Part shown: positions 15,465-28,277 of the stretch, piece by piece | Layout: each line of letters begins with the position of its first letter | Numbering within the stretch: the stretch's first letter is position 1 | Source: Rhodospirillales bacterium RIFCSPLOWO2_02_FULL_58_16 | Lineage (GTDB): Bacteria; Pseudomonadota; Alphaproteobacteria; Rhodospirillales; 2-02-FULL-58-16 | Direction: 5' to 3' | Assembly: GCA_001830425.1 (NCBI GenBank) | Contig: MIAA01000052.1 | Location: forward strand, 134,154-177,549 | Length of the DNA stretch: 43,396 bases | Notes under the pieces: generated by a model | What the model was told of the DNA's origin: nothing | The model's input: only the letters and a program-made list of their open reading frames with translations | Database searches by the model: none | Program-made: the position numbers and the translations under genes

Positions 15465-15659
15465 ATGTCTGACCGTGATCGCTTTGCGCTCATCCAGAAG
15501 CAATGCCGGCATATTTCCCGATGGATCGAAGAGGCGGAGAGAGCAACCGATATCGCCAAGGCGGAACGGCTCTACCTCAAGGCCAGAGAGCAGATATGCG
15601 CCGTCGCGGACGCCGTGAAATCCGGGCTGGCGCACATGGATATCCCCAAGGCCGCCTGA
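15465..15659 (+). CDS. Small alpha-helical hypothetical protein (64 aa)
   Basis: This 64-residue frame has an AGGAG ribosome-binding site at 15452-15456, 8 bp before the ATG. The product is charged and predicted helical throughout (DRFALIQKQCRHISRWIEEA ... AERLYLKAREQICAV). It has no signal or membrane segment. It stops immediately before the convergent mtnA gene. Function unknown. Confidence 0.5.
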   Translation: MSDRDRFALIQKQCRHISRWIEEAERATDIAKAERLYLKAREQICAVADAVKSGLAHMDIPKAA

Positions 15660-16751
15660 TCAGCGCTCCGGGTACAGTTTCTTCAGTCCGGCTTTTGACG
15701 CTTCGCATACGCCGCGTTCGGTAATCAGTCCGCTTACCAGCCGGGCCGGGGTTACGTCAAAGGCGTAGTTGGCGACCGGACTGTTTCTTGGGGAAATAAG
15801 CACCTTTGTTATCTTGCCGTCTTCGCCCAGGCCGGACATGTGGGTGACTTCCTGCGGGCCGCGTTGCTCAATGGGGATTTCCCTGACGCCGTCACTGATG
15901 GTCCAATCGATGGTGGGGCCGGGCAAAGCGACGTAAAAGGGAACATTGTTATCCTTGGCGGCCAACGCCTTGAGATAAGTGCCGATCTTGTTGCAGACGT
16001 CTCCCGAGGCGGCAGCGCGGTCAACGCCGGTGATGCACAGATCGACCTCGCCGTGTTGCATCAGATGGCCGCCGACGTTATCGACGATCAGGGTGTGCGG
16101 CACGCCGTGCTTGTCCAGTTCCCAGCAGGTGAGACTTGCGCCCTGGTTGCGGGGGCGGGTTTCATCCACCCAGACATGGACCGGAATGCCGGCGTCATGC
16201 GACTTGTAGACAGGGGCCAGCGCCGTACCCCAATCAACGGCGGCCAGCCAGCCGGCGTTGCAGTGGGTAAGCACGTTGACGCGCTTCGGCTTGCCCTTGG
16301 CCTCCCAGGCCGCCTTGATCAGCGCCATGCCGAAATCGCCGATGGCCGAGCATATTTCCACGTCCTCGTCGGCGATCCCGGCGGCCCGTCGCCAAGCGGC
16401 GGCCCGGCGCTTGCCCTCGGCCAGGGGTTTCAGCAGGGAGCGCATATCGTCCAGCGCCCAACGCAGATTGACGGCGGTGGGGCGGGTCGCCAGCAATGTT
16501 TCATAGGCAACCGCAAGCCCCCGGTCGGAGGTGTCGTCTTTCATCGCCAGGGCCATGCCGTAGGCGGCGGCGGCGCCGATCAGCGGCGCTCCCCGCACCA
16601 GCATGTCGGCGATGGCCGTCGCCGCCTCCTTCATGGCATTAAGCCGCACGGTTGCGAATTCATGGGGCAGCCGCGTCTGGTCGATGATCTCCACCGTCTG
16701 CCCGTCCCCGACCGGCCATATGGTGCGATAATGTTTGCCGTTTACCTTCAT
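15660..16751 (-). CDS. mtnA: S-methyl-5-thioribose-1-phosphate isomerase MtnA
   Basis: MtnA isomerises methylthioribose-1-phosphate to methylthioribulose-1-phosphate in methionine salvage. The 363-residue protein shows the family hallmarks: [20 protein letters not shown] near residue 50, THCNAGWLA with the catalytic-region Cys, [17 protein letters not shown], and [21 protein letters not shown] with the catalytic Asp. It starts 3 bp after the mtnP stop, so the two form an operon that converts methylthioadenosine to methylthioribulose phosphate. Confidence 0.95.
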   Translation of the reverse strand: MKVNGKHYRTIWPVGDGQTVEIIDQTRLPHEFATVRLNAMKEAATAIADMLVRGAPLIGAAAAYGMALAMKDDTSDRGLAVAYETLLATRPTAVNLRWALDDMRSLLKPLAEGKRRAAAWRRAAGIADEDVEICSAIGDFGMALIKAAWEAKGKPKRVNVLTHCNAGWLAAVDWGTALAPVYKSHDAGIPVHVWVDETRPRNQGASLTCWELDKHGVPHTLIVDNVGGHLMQHGEVDLCITGVDRAAASGDVCNKIGTYLKALAAKDNNVPFYVALPGPTIDWTISDGVREIPIEQRGPQEVTHMSGLGEDGKITKVLISPRNSPVANYAFDVTPARLVSGLITERGVCEASKAGLKKLYPER

Positions 16752-16754
16752 CCC

Positions 16755-17654
16755 CTACTCTTTCTTTTTCCCGCCGAGGACACGGCCGGCGATGGCGCCC
16801 AGTTTGACGATCATCTTGGGGTCCTGGACTCGCGGATCGGTGATGACGGCGCAACTCAGCGCCGTATGACAGCCGTTAGGGCATGGCACCTTGCGGCCGG
16901 TCAATGCGGGCGCCGTCTTTTTCACCAGGGAGCGCCCCTTGTCGGCGTTGTCCAGCAACACCTTTATTATAGAGTCAACGGTGACATGGTCGTGATCGGG
17001 ATGCCAGCAATCATAGTCGGTGACCATGGCGACGGTGGCGTAGCACATCTCGGCCTCGCGGGCGAGTTTGGCCTCCGGCATGTTGGTCATGCCGATAACG
17101 TCGCAACCCCAACTGCGATAGAGTCGGGATTCGGCCAGGGTCGAGAACTGGGGGCCTTCCATGGCCAGATAGGTTCCGCCGCGCTGAAAGGGAATGTCCA
17201 GATCGACCAACGCCGCCTCGACGGCGTCGCCGAGTCTGGAACATACCGGATGGCCCATGCCGACATGGGCGACCAGACCGGCGCCGAAGAAGCTCTTGGG
17301 CCGCGCAAAGGTGCGATCAATAAACTGGTCAACGATGACGAAAGTCCCCGGCGGAAGCTCTTCTTTTAATGAGCCGCAGGCGCTGACGGACAGTATCTCG
17401 GTGACGCCGGAGCGCTTGAGGGCGTCGATGTTGGCGCGGTAATTAAGATCGCTCGGCGAAAAGCGGTGGCCGCGACCGTGGCGGGGCAGAAAAACCATCG
17501 GCTGCCCGTCCAGATCGCCGAACAGCAGCTCGTCCGACGGCTCGCCGAAGGGCGACTCGACCTTTTCCCAGCGGGTGTTTGAAAGCCCGTCAATTTCATA
17601 AACGCCGCTGCCGCCGATGACCCCGATCACCGGAGGCGTGCCTAATTTCGCCAT
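16755..17654 (-). CDS. mtnP: 5'-methylthioadenosine phosphorylase MtnP
   Basis: MtnP phosphorolyses methylthioadenosine to adenine and methylthioribose-1-phosphate. From the ATG at 17654 the protein has 299 residues. It shows the phosphate-binding IGVIGGSGVYEIDGL, the FLPRHGRGHRFSPSDLNYRANI segment and the substrate motif MEGPQFSTLAESRLYRSWG with GMTNMPEAKLAREAEMCYATV. The 17654 start is chosen over an upstream in-frame ATG (17696) because a GGGGGAAG ribosome-binding sequence precedes it and conserved sequence begins shortly after. Confidence 0.94.
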   Translation of the reverse strand: MAKLGTPPVIGVIGGSGVYEIDGLSNTRWEKVESPFGEPSDELLFGDLDGQPMVFLPRHGRGHRFSPSDLNYRANIDALKRSGVTEILSVSACGSLKEELPPGTFVIVDQFIDRTFARPKSFFGAGLVAHVGMGHPVCSRLGDAVEAALVDLDIPFQRGGTYLAMEGPQFSTLAESRLYRSWGCDVIGMTNMPEAKLAREAEMCYATVAMVTDYDCWHPDHDHVTVDSIIKVLLDNADKGRSLVKKTAPALTGRKVPCPNGCHTALSCAVITDPRVQDPKMIVKLGAIAGRVLGGKKKE

Positions 17655-17779
17655 GCCTGCTTCCCCCCTTGTCTGTCTTGCCCGGAAACGGCGCACAGTC
17701 TTTCAGGTTCGCCCGGCGCCTTCAACTGTTAACAAGCGGAACTATTGCCTTAACAACTACCACCCCTTAAAACTTCCTC

Positions 17780-18052
17780 ATGTTCGGATTCAGCCTGACC
17801 AAACTTATTTTTACCGTCCTGGCGGCAATGGCCGTGTGGTACGGCTTCAAGTTGTTCATTCGCATACAGGAAATGCGCGAGGACAAAATCAGGGCGAGTG
17901 TGCGCTCGGGCGGCGGCCCGGTCTCCGGGGCCAAACGGGATAAATCGTCCGCCGGCAAAATAAAGGACATGGTTAATTGCAAGGTCTGCGACGCCTATGT
18001 CATCGCCGACAGCCCCGCATCCTGCGGCCGCGACGACTGTCCTTATGCGTGA
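17780..18052 (+). CDS. Small membrane protein with C-terminal cysteine cluster
   Basis: The 90-residue protein has one N-terminal membrane helix (about residues 6-26) and a soluble tail that ends in a possible zinc-binding site: CKVC followed about 15 residues later by CGRDDC. This resembles the small PP0621-type proteins with a zinc-ribbon-like tail. No ribosome-binding site is obvious. Function unknown. It is divergent from mtnP across a 125-bp space with no other gene. Confidence 0.6.
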   Translation: MFGFSLTKLIFTVLAAMAVWYGFKLFIRIQEMREDKIRASVRSGGGPVSGAKRDKSSAGKIKDMVNCKVCDAYVIADSPASCGRDDCPYA

Positions 18053-18081
18053 CCCCGCCTTGACCCCGCCTTGACCACGCC
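18049..18081 (+). repeat. Three tandem 11-bp repeats
   Basis: The unit TTGACCCCGCC occurs at 18060-18070, with single-base variants at 18049-18059 and 18071-18081 (GTGACCCCGCC, TTGACCACGCC). It lies between the small membrane protein and glyQ. Two copies contain a TTGACC that could serve as a -35 box for glyQ, but no convincing -10 follows. Confidence 0.6.
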
Positions 18082-18131
18082 GTAATCTCCCGTCGCACCG
18101 TCAAACATCAACAACCGACTGCCCCGGCGCC

Positions 18132-18984
<853 letters not shown>

Positions 18985-18992
<8 letters not shown>

Positions 18993-21062
18993 ACTGCTTC
19001 TTGAAATCCGCAGCGAGGAAATCCCGGCGCGGATGCAGGCCGCCGCCGCCGATGATCTGAAACGGCTGGTAACCGACGGCCTCAAGACCGCCGGCCTGAC
19101 TTTTAGCGCCGCCCACGCCTATGTGACGCCGCGCCGATTGGCGCTGGCGGTCGAAGGCCTGCCCCTCGCCCAGCCGGACGTTAAGGAAGAAAAGCGCGGC
19201 CCCCGCGCCGACGCGCCGCAAGCCGCTATCGACGGCTTCCTGAAAGCCGCCGGCGTGACGCTTGACCGCTGCGAGAAACGCGAGACGGCCAAAGGCGCCT
19301 TCCTGTTCGCCGTCGTCGAAAAGAAAGGCCGGCCGACGCCCGGCGTTTTCTCGGACATCCTCGGCCCCGTTATCTTGTCATTCCCGTGGCCAAAGTCCAT
19401 GCGCTGGGGGAGTTTGCCGAACAGATGGGTTCGCCCGCTGCAATCCATTGTCATCCTGTTCAACGGAAAGCCGGTTAACCTGACTGTCGGCTCTTTGGAA
19501 TTCAGCAATACGATATGCGGCCACCGCTTCCACGCCCCCAAGCCGTTCACGGTCAAGGATTTCGCCGACTACAAGTCCAAGCTGGCGCACGCCAAGGTGA
19601 TGCTGGACGCCGCCGAGCGCCGCCGGGTGATCCATGACCAGGCCGAGCGTCTGGCCTCTGCGGAAGGCCTTAAACTCAAAGCCGATCAGGGATTGCTCAA
19701 CGAAGTCGCCGGTCTGGTCGAATGGCCGGTGGCGCTGATGGGGCGCATCGACGACCGCTTCATGACCCTGCCCCCGGAAGTGTTGAGCACCGCCATGCGC
19801 TCGCACCAGAAGTATTTCTCGTTATTGAACGCCGACGGCTCGCCGGCCCCTCGCTTCATCGCCGTCGCCAACATAGAGGCGACGGACGGCGGCAAGGCCA
19901 TCATCGCCGGCAACGAGCGGGTGCTGCGCGCCCGTTTATCCGACGCCGAATTTTTCTGGAATCAGGATCGCAAAAAAAGGCTGGAGGACAGGTTGCCGGC
20001 GCTCGCCGGGCGGGTCTTCTACAAAGGCCTGGGGTCCATGTTCGACAAGGCCGAGCGCATCGCCGAACTGGCCGGTAAACTGGCCGTCTATACCGGCGTC
20101 GATCCCGTCTCGGCGGAACGCGCCGCCCGGCTGGCCAAAGCCGACCTGTCGTGCGGGATGGTCGGCGAGTTCCCGGAATTGCAGGGGATCATGGGCGGCT
20201 ACTACGCCCGCGCCGACGGCGAAGACGAAGACGCAGCGGAGGCCGTTGCCCGGCACTATGCGCCCCAAGGCCCGAATGACGCCTGCCCGAACCGGCCGTT
20301 GGCGGTCACCGTGGCGCTGGCCGACAAGATCGACACCCTGGTCGGCTTCTTCGGCATTAACGAGAAACCTACCGGCTCCAAGGACCCGTTCGCCTTGCGC
20401 CGCGCCGCGCTGGGAGTGATCCGGCTGATCATCGAGAATGATCTTAAAATGCCCCTGCTCAATGTTTTCAAAACAGCTCATGAAGTCTTCGGCAACGATG
20501 CCTTCAAGACGGCCCCCGATAAATCGGCCGGCGAGTTGCTGTCGTTCTTCGCCGACCGCCTCAAGGCGCATCTCAAGGAAAAGGGCGTGCGCCACGACCT
20601 GATCTCCGCCGTCTTCGCGGTTGACTCCGGCGAGGACGATCTGGTGCGCCTGCTGGCCCGCGTTGGCGCGCTGCAAGGCTTCCTTGACGCCGACGACGGC
20701 GCCAACCTGCTGGTCGCCTACCGGCGAGCCGCCAACATCCTGCGCATTGAGGAGAAAAAAGACGGCCTGTCCTATAACGGCGTCGCCGACGAAAAGCTTT
20801 TCGCCGAAGACGCCGAACGCATCCTGTTTGATTGCCTCGCCACGGTCGGCGCCAAGAGTCAGGAAGCCCTGAAGGACGAGAGGTTTACCGACGCCATGAC
20901 CGAACTGGCCGGGTTAAGGACGCCGGTTGACGCATTCTTTGATAAAGTTACGGTGAATTGTGAAAATCCCGGCTTACGCGGGAATCGTCTCAAGCTATTA
21001 TCGCAGATCCGTTCAGCCCTCGAAGGGATAGCGGACTTTTCCAGGATCGAAGGAACTGAAAA

Positions 21063-21066
<4 letters not shown>
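18985..21066 (+). CDS. glyS: Glycine-tRNA ligase beta subunit GlyS
   Basis: GlyS binds tRNA-Gly and completes the alpha2-beta2 enzyme. The 693-residue protein has the family N-terminus ([15 protein letters not shown]), the [11 protein letters not shown] segment, an HD-like region around [48 protein letters not shown], and a C-terminal anticodon-binding domain ([19 protein letters not shown]-like). It overlaps glyQ at its start and shares an ATGA overlap with ppdK at its end, so the three are one transcription unit. Confidence 0.96.
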
Positions 21067-23744
<2,678 letters not shown>

Positions 23745-23844
23745 CCCTTGCCGCTGAAAAAGGTGAAGCGCGGAAATTTCAAATGTAATATACAGCCCTG
23801 CTGACTCCATGCCGCCCTGCAAGCTCCAAGGATGCCGACCGATT

Positions 23845-25587
23845 ATGACGAAGCCTCTCAGAATTACGGAATTAGTGCTGCGCGACGCTCACCAGTCCCT
23901 GCTGGCGACCCGTATGCGCATCGAAGACATGCTCCCTATTTGCCCCAAGCTGGACGATGTAGGGTTCTGGTCGCTGGAAATGTGGGGCGGCGCCGTCTTT
24001 GATTCATGCATCCGTTTTCTCGGAGAAGACCCGTGGGAGCGTCTCAGGCGCCTCAAGGCGGCGCTCCCCAAGACGCCGTTGCAGATGCTGTTTCGGGGTC
24101 AGAACATTCTCGGCTACCGCAATTACGGCGACGATGTGGTGGACAAGTTCGTCGAGCGTTGCGCCGCCAACGGCATAGATGTCTTCCGCATCTTCGACGC
24201 CATGAACGACATCCGCAACATGGAGCGGGCGATCAAGGCGACGATATCCGCCGGCAAGCACGCCCAGGGGTGCGTCTCCTATACCTTAAGCCCGGTCCAC
24301 GACCTGAACTACTGGCTGGACCTGGCCAAGAGGCTGGAGGACATGGGGTCTCACTCCATCTGCATCAAGGACATGGCCGGGCTGATAACTCCTTACGCCG
24401 CCGAGGAGTTGGTGAGTCGCCTGAAGGAAACCGTGGCGCCGCCTATCGTCCTGCACAGTCACGCCACCACGGGGATGAGCACGGCGGCCATTGTCAAGGC
24501 TTCCGAAGCCGGCGTCGATATTGTGGATACCGCCATCTCGACGATGAGCATGACCACCAGCCATTCCGCCACCGAGTCGGTGGTCAAGATCATGGAAGGA
24601 ACCGGGCGCGACACCGGCCTTGATCTGGCGCTACTGGAAGAGATCGCTCATTACTTTCGTCCGATCCGCAAGAAATACGCCCGCTTCGAGGGATCGATCA
24701 AAGGCGTCGATTCCCGCATCATTCTGGCGCAGGTGCCGGGCGGCATGTTGACCAACATGGAAAGCCAGCTCAAGGAACAAGGCGCGCTCGACAAGATGGA
24801 CGCCGTCCTGGAGGAGATTCCCAAAGTCAGGAAGGAGCTGGGCTATCTGGCGCTGGTGACGCCGACCTCGCAGATCGTCGGCACCCAGGCGGTTTTCAAC
24901 GTAATGATGGGCGAGCGTTACAAAACCATCACCAAGGAGACCGGCGCCGTCCTTAGGGGGGAATACGGCTCCACCCCGGCGCCGGTGGATAAGGCGTTAC
25001 AGGCCAAGGTCCTGAAAAAGGGCGAAAAACCCATGACTTGCCGTCCGGCGGACATGATAAAGCCGGAGATCGACAGGCTCACCGTCGAACTTGGAAAGAT
25101 CGCCGAGGAAAAGAACCTCAGGCTCGCCGATGAGATGATCGAAGACGTGCTGACCTACGCTCTTTTCCCGCAGGTTGGTCTTAAATTCATGGAGAACCGG
25201 GGCAACCCCGCCGCTTTTGAACCGATGCCCACGGGAGAAGAGCCGACGGCCGCCGCCGCTCCGGCAACGACAGGCGGCGTCGAGAGCTATCGGGTGGTGG
25301 TCAACAGTGTCGAATATGAAGTGGAAATAGGCCCGAGCGGCGAGGTGGCTTCCGCCCGGCCGACGGCGGCGGGAGACAAGATTCTCCGCTCGCCCATGGC
25401 CGGCATCGTCTGGAAGATAGCGGTCGGCGACGGCCAGACGGTGAAGTCCGGCGACGTGATCGTCATCCTGGAAGCCATGAAAATGGAAACTGAAGTGCGC
25501 GCCGCCAGGGATGGCGTAATCACCGACATCAAGGTTAAGGAAGGCGACGCCGTACAGGCCGGGGACACCCTCCTCACCATAGAATAG
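23845..25587 (+). CDS. Biotin-dependent carboxyltransferase, oxaloacetate decarboxylase alpha type
   Basis: From the ATG at 23845 the protein has 580 residues. The N-terminal TIM barrel has the 5S/OadA signature [16 protein letters not shown], the [15 protein letters not shown] loop and the metal-binding HSHATTGM. A PycA_OadA-type domain follows (about 310-450), and the C-terminus is a biotinyl domain with the biotinylated lysine in EAMKMETE. Such proteins serve as the alpha subunit of Na+-pumping oxaloacetate decarboxylase or as the carboxyltransferase half of a two-subunit pyruvate carboxylase. No beta/gamma subunits and no biotin carboxylase subunit lie nearby, so the reaction cannot be fixed. 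It follows ppdK by 100 bp. Confidence 0.88.
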   Translation: MTKPLRITELVLRDAHQSLLATRMRIEDMLPICPKLDDVGFWSLEMWGGAVFDSCIRFLGEDPWERLRRLKAALPKTPLQMLFRGQNILGYRNYGDDVVDKFVERCAANGIDVFRIFDAMNDIRNMERAIKATISAGKHAQGCVSYTLSPVHDLNYWLDLAKRLEDMGSHSICIKDMAGLITPYAAEELVSRLKETVAPPIVLHSHATTGMSTAAIVKASEAGVDIVDTAISTMSMTTSHSATESVVKIMEGTGRDTGLDLALLEEIAHYFRPIRKKYARFEGSIKGVDSRIILAQVPGGMLTNMESQLKEQGALDKMDAVLEEIPKVRKELGYLALVTPTSQIVGTQAVFNVMMGERYKTITKETGAVLRGEYGSTPAPVDKALQAKVLKKGEKPMTCRPADMIKPEIDRLTVELGKIAEEKNLRLADEMIEDVLTYALFPQVGLKFMENRGNPAAFEPMPTGEEPTAAAAPATTGGVESYRVVVNSVEYEVEIGPSGEVASARPTAAGDKILRSPMAGIVWKIAVGDGQTVKSGDVIVILEAMKMETEVRAARDGVITDIKVKEGDAVQAGDTLLTIE

Positions 25588-25597
25588 CTTTGCCTGG

Positions 25598-25990
25598 TTA
25601 TCCGACCAGAGCTTGCAATCGCTCTTCGGAGATGTTCAGCGCCGCAGCCATTTCCGTCAGCAACGCCGTTTCCTTGATATCCAGTTCGTCGGCGCCGGCG
25701 ATGTGCAATGCGGCGAGGATCAATTCATCCTTTATTTTGTCGCCGAGTCTGCCCGCGAGTCCGGCCAAATAAGCGGGCAAAGGAACATCGTCAACATGGT
25801 CGGACAGGGCGATCTCGTCGATTTCCCATTGTTTGAGGGGTCTGCCCGCATGGCGTTCAAATACGGCATTGATGCCGTCGATCTCGCTGAATTTGAGCTT
25901 GCCGTCAACCATGGCCATGGCGGTCACCACCTTCAGGAAAATCGGCTGAATCTGCTCTGCCGATTCCAGCATTCCTCCATCGTCGGTCAT
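25598..25990 (-). CDS. TerB-like helical protein
   Basis: The 130-residue protein is fully helical and has the look of a TerB/DjlA-type domain: IQPIFLKVVTAMAMVDGKLKFSEIDGINAVFE, then KDELILAALHIAGADELDIKETALLTEMAAALNISEERL. These acidic repeats resemble metal-binding TerB domains linked to tellurite resistance or membrane stress, but the role of single-domain versions is not established. The ATG is preceded by GGAGGACAGAC. It is convergent with the oadA-type gene, 10 bp apart. Confidence 0.65.
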   Translation of the reverse strand: MTDDGGMLESAEQIQPIFLKVVTAMAMVDGKLKFSEIDGINAVFERHAGRPLKQWEIDEIALSDHVDDVPLPAYLAGLAGRLGDKIKDELILAALHIAGADELDIKETALLTEMAAALNISEERLQALVG

Positions 25991-26049
25991 GTCTGTCCTC
26001 CCCGTTTATCCATACGGATTAAAGAAGTTATTTGAAGATTTGGCAAGAA

Positions 26050-26103
26050 AAAGGCGGGGCCGCCGGCAAGCGGGAGGACTTTCCGGGCTGTGGCCCCGCC
26101 TTT
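26050..26103 (-). terminator. GC-rich hairpin with minus-strand T tract
   Basis: AAAGGCGGGGCC (26050-26061) pairs perfectly with GGCCCCGCCTTT (26092-26103). Read on the minus strand, the stem runs into TTTTTCTT, so it has the form of an intrinsic terminator for a leftward transcript. It lies 60 bp upstream of the leftward TerB-like gene, which would make it an attenuator or the end of a small RNA. The enclosed 30 bases can form further structure. The rest of the 341-bp space 25991-26331 contains no gene I can support. Confidence 0.5.
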
Positions 26104-26331
26104 AAGCCGCCGCCCCACGGGGAGAGTTGGGGGGAGTCTGGAACGGCTGCATTGCCTAACATTTTAAGGCTAACAACCTGATCCTTAACCTTCACTGAAG
26201 CGCGTATTCAGCCGACGTTCATGATTGTGCCGCCCTATCGGCATGGCTATAACCTTTGGCCTACTTTACTTTAATTCTAAAATAATACACCATTCGGGCC
26301 GGTTGTTGCTGTCGGAAAGGAGCAATAAGAG

Positions 26332-26715
26332 ATGCATTCCGCCGGATGTGACCTCGATGTCGGCATACCCGAGATAGACCGTGAGCATGAGGCTATCTTC
26401 GAGTTGAGCCGGGAACTCGAACGATCCGTTGTTCTGGATCAACCACGGGAAGAAGTGCGACCGTTGTTATCGGCTGTGGCGGCGGCCACCAAAACCCATT
26501 TTGAAAATGAAGAACGCATCATGGCCCCGCTCCACCTTAAAAATGAAGACAGACACAAGGCCGAACATCGCCGTCTGCTGCAATACCTGGGCGACATTTA
26601 CGAAAAAATGAATAATCCGCAAGAGAACTGGCGCCACCAACTCTCCGACATAAATGATCTCCTGTTCCGTCATATCATCGTATTTGACATGGAATGCAAG
26701 AATCATCACCCCTGA
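26332..26715 (+). CDS. Bacteriohemerythrin
   Basis: The 127-residue protein has all seven ligands of a hemerythrin non-heme di-iron site: His19 (EIDREHE), His56 and Glu60 (THFENEE), His75 and His79 (HKAEH), and His114 and Asp119 (HIIVFD). Single-domain bacteriohemerythrins bind or sense oxygen (or NO). AAGGAG at 26317-26322 lies 9 bp before the ATG. A class III cyclase gene follows on the same strand, about 56 bp downstream of the stop, so a link between oxygen binding and a nucleotide second messenger is a reasonable inference. Confidence 0.9.
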   Translation: MHSAGCDLDVGIPEIDREHEAIFELSRELERSVVLDQPREEVRPLLSAVAAATKTHFENEERIMAPLHLKNEDRHKAEHRRLLQYLGDIYEKMNNPQENWRHQLSDINDLLFRHIIVFDMECKNHHP

Positions 26716-26771
26716 AACATCGCCGGATGTACAATAGGGGCATCTTTTATTCCCGCTGCGGTGACCCTGAT

Positions 26772-28025
26772 ATGGACAAGCCCTCGCCCGCTATTGCCGA
26801 TCACGCCAATCCTTTCGTTGATTGGCTGTTGTCCGACGGCCTGAACATTACCGGCTCAAAAGAGCTGGTGGGGCGGCTGGCCGAACGGCTGGTGAAAGCG
26901 GGGATGCCGTTGTTCAGGATGCGGGTTCTTATCCGCACCCTGCACCCTCTGACCTTCGCCACCCATTACACATGGCGGAGCGACACCGGCAAGACCGAAG
27001 TCTTCTCGCCTTCAAACGAAGCGCTGCAAAAGCCCATCTATCTGCAAAGCCCGATCGCCGCCGTCCTCGAAGGCTCAGGCGCCATCCGCCGCCGGCTGGA
27101 AGATAAAACGCAGGAACTCGAATTCCCCTATTTCAAGGAGCTACAGGCCGAAGGCGGCACCGATTATGTGGCGATGCCGATGGTCTTTCATGACGGAAAA
27201 ATCAACGCCGTTACCCTGGCTTCCGCCGCGCCCGGCGGTTTTAATGATGAAGACCTGAAATTGGTATCAGGCATGTTGCCGCTGCTGTCGCGTATGCTGG
27301 AAGTTTTCGCCGTCCGCCAAACCGCCAAGACCCTGATTGAAACCTACATCGGCAGACATACGGGAAAGCGCGTTCTTGACGGCTTGGTCAAGCGCGGCGA
27401 CGGAGAAATGATTCACGCCGTTATCTGGTTCTGCGATCTCAGGGACTCATCAAAGCTGGCCGAGTCATTGCCCCTTGAGAGCTTTCTTGCCGTGCTCAAC
27501 GATTTTTTTGACTGCATGGCGGGGGCGATTCTCAAGCACGGCGGCGAGGTGCTGCGCTTCATCGGCGATGCGGCGCTGGCCATCTTTCCCTTCGATGAAA
27601 AATCCAAGATGTTCGAGGACGTCTGTCATTCGTCCAGAAGCGCCTGCGCCCGCGCCCTGTCGGCGGCGCATGAGGCGCGTAAAAGCATAAAGGAACTCAA
27701 CATTGATCGCCAAGGCAAGGGCCTGGCTCCGCTGCGTTACGGAGTGGCTCTGCATGTCGGCGATGTCATGTACGTCAATATCGGAACGCCGCAACGCCTT
27801 GAGTTCACGGTTATCGGCAGGGCCGCCAACGAGGCGGCGCGTCTTGAGGAGTTGTGCAAAAACCTGGATCACCAGATCCTGATCTCGCCCGATTTTCCCC
27901 GCTGCAACTCAAAACAGATGGTTCCCTTAGGCCCCCACCGCCTGCGCGGCCAGACCGAAGACTGGAATGTCTATACCCTCGCCGAGGAGATGGATAAGGC
28001 ATGCGCAACTTGCTACGACAAGTAA
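26772..28025 (+). CDS. Class III adenylate/guanylate cyclase with N-terminal sensory region
   Basis: From the ATG at 26772 the protein has 417 residues. Residues about 10-190 form a poorly conserved, probably GAF-like sensory region. The catalytic domain (about 210-385) has both metal-binding aspartates, Asp222 (IWFCDLRDSSKLAESL) and Asp266 (EVLRFIGDAALAIFP). It also has the EFTVIGRAANEAARLEELCK helix with the Asn/Arg pair used in catalysis. The nucleotide made (cAMP or cGMP) is not certain. An in-frame ATG upstream at 26727 and a longer frame overlapping the hemerythrin gene exist, but lack a better ribosome-binding site. Confidence 0.85.
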   Translation: MDKPSPAIADHANPFVDWLLSDGLNITGSKELVGRLAERLVKAGMPLFRMRVLIRTLHPLTFATHYTWRSDTGKTEVFSPSNEALQKPIYLQSPIAAVLEGSGAIRRRLEDKTQELEFPYFKELQAEGGTDYVAMPMVFHDGKINAVTLASAAPGGFNDEDLKLVSGMLPLLSRMLEVFAVRQTAKTLIETYIGRHTGKRVLDGLVKRGDGEMIHAVIWFCDLRDSSKLAESLPLESFLAVLNDFFDCMAGAILKHGGEVLRFIGDAALAIFPFDEKSKMFEDVCHSSRSACARALSAAHEARKSIKELNIDRQGKGLAPLRYGVALHVGDVMYVNIGTPQRLEFTVIGRAANEAARLEELCKNLDHQILISPDFPRCNSKQMVPLGPHRLRGQTEDWNVYTLAEEMDKACATCYDK

Positions 28026-28043
28026 TCTGTCCCCTTGGTTATT

Positions 28044-28277
28044 AACCACGGATGCACGCGGATAAACACAGATAGAAGATTTTCATAGGACGAAACCTGT
28101 TTGAATTGATATCCATGGCCCAAAATGACTTCGCGCCTTTGCGCCTTCGCATGACCGACCATGTTTCACGCAAAGACGCGAAGACGCGAAGTCATGATGA
28201 AGGATAAGCCGCCGCGCGGATTGAAAAAACAGTCTTGATATCTGCGTTTATGCGTTCATCAGTGTTCATCCGTGGCT
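28044..28277. repeat. Nested long inverted repeat between cyclase gene and mscS
   Basis: The outer arms are 28044-28074 (AACCACGGATGCACGCGGAT...) and 28239-28277 (its approximate complement, ending ...GTTCATCCGTGGCT). Inner arms are 28126-28150 (TGACTTCGCGCCTTTGCGCC...) and 28169-28194 (complement of TGACTTCGCGTCTTCGCG...). The two motifs are of the short dispersed-repeat type. The right outer arm runs into the end of mscS and supplies its stop codon and last residues. The 233-bp space otherwise shows no gene. Confidence 0.8.

Noticed and set aside
15840-17369. A 509-codon open frame on the plus strand, antisense to mtnA and mtnP
   Set aside because: It is low in any recognisable motif, rich in Gly/Arg/His as expected for the complement of GC-rich codons, and crosses the boundary of two well-supported minus-strand genes.
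26046-26160. RNase P RNA or SRP RNA, prompted by a GGAGGACTTTCCGGGCT stretch
   Set aside because: The sequence does not match the universally conserved RNase P or SRP cores and the region is too short for RNase P RNA.
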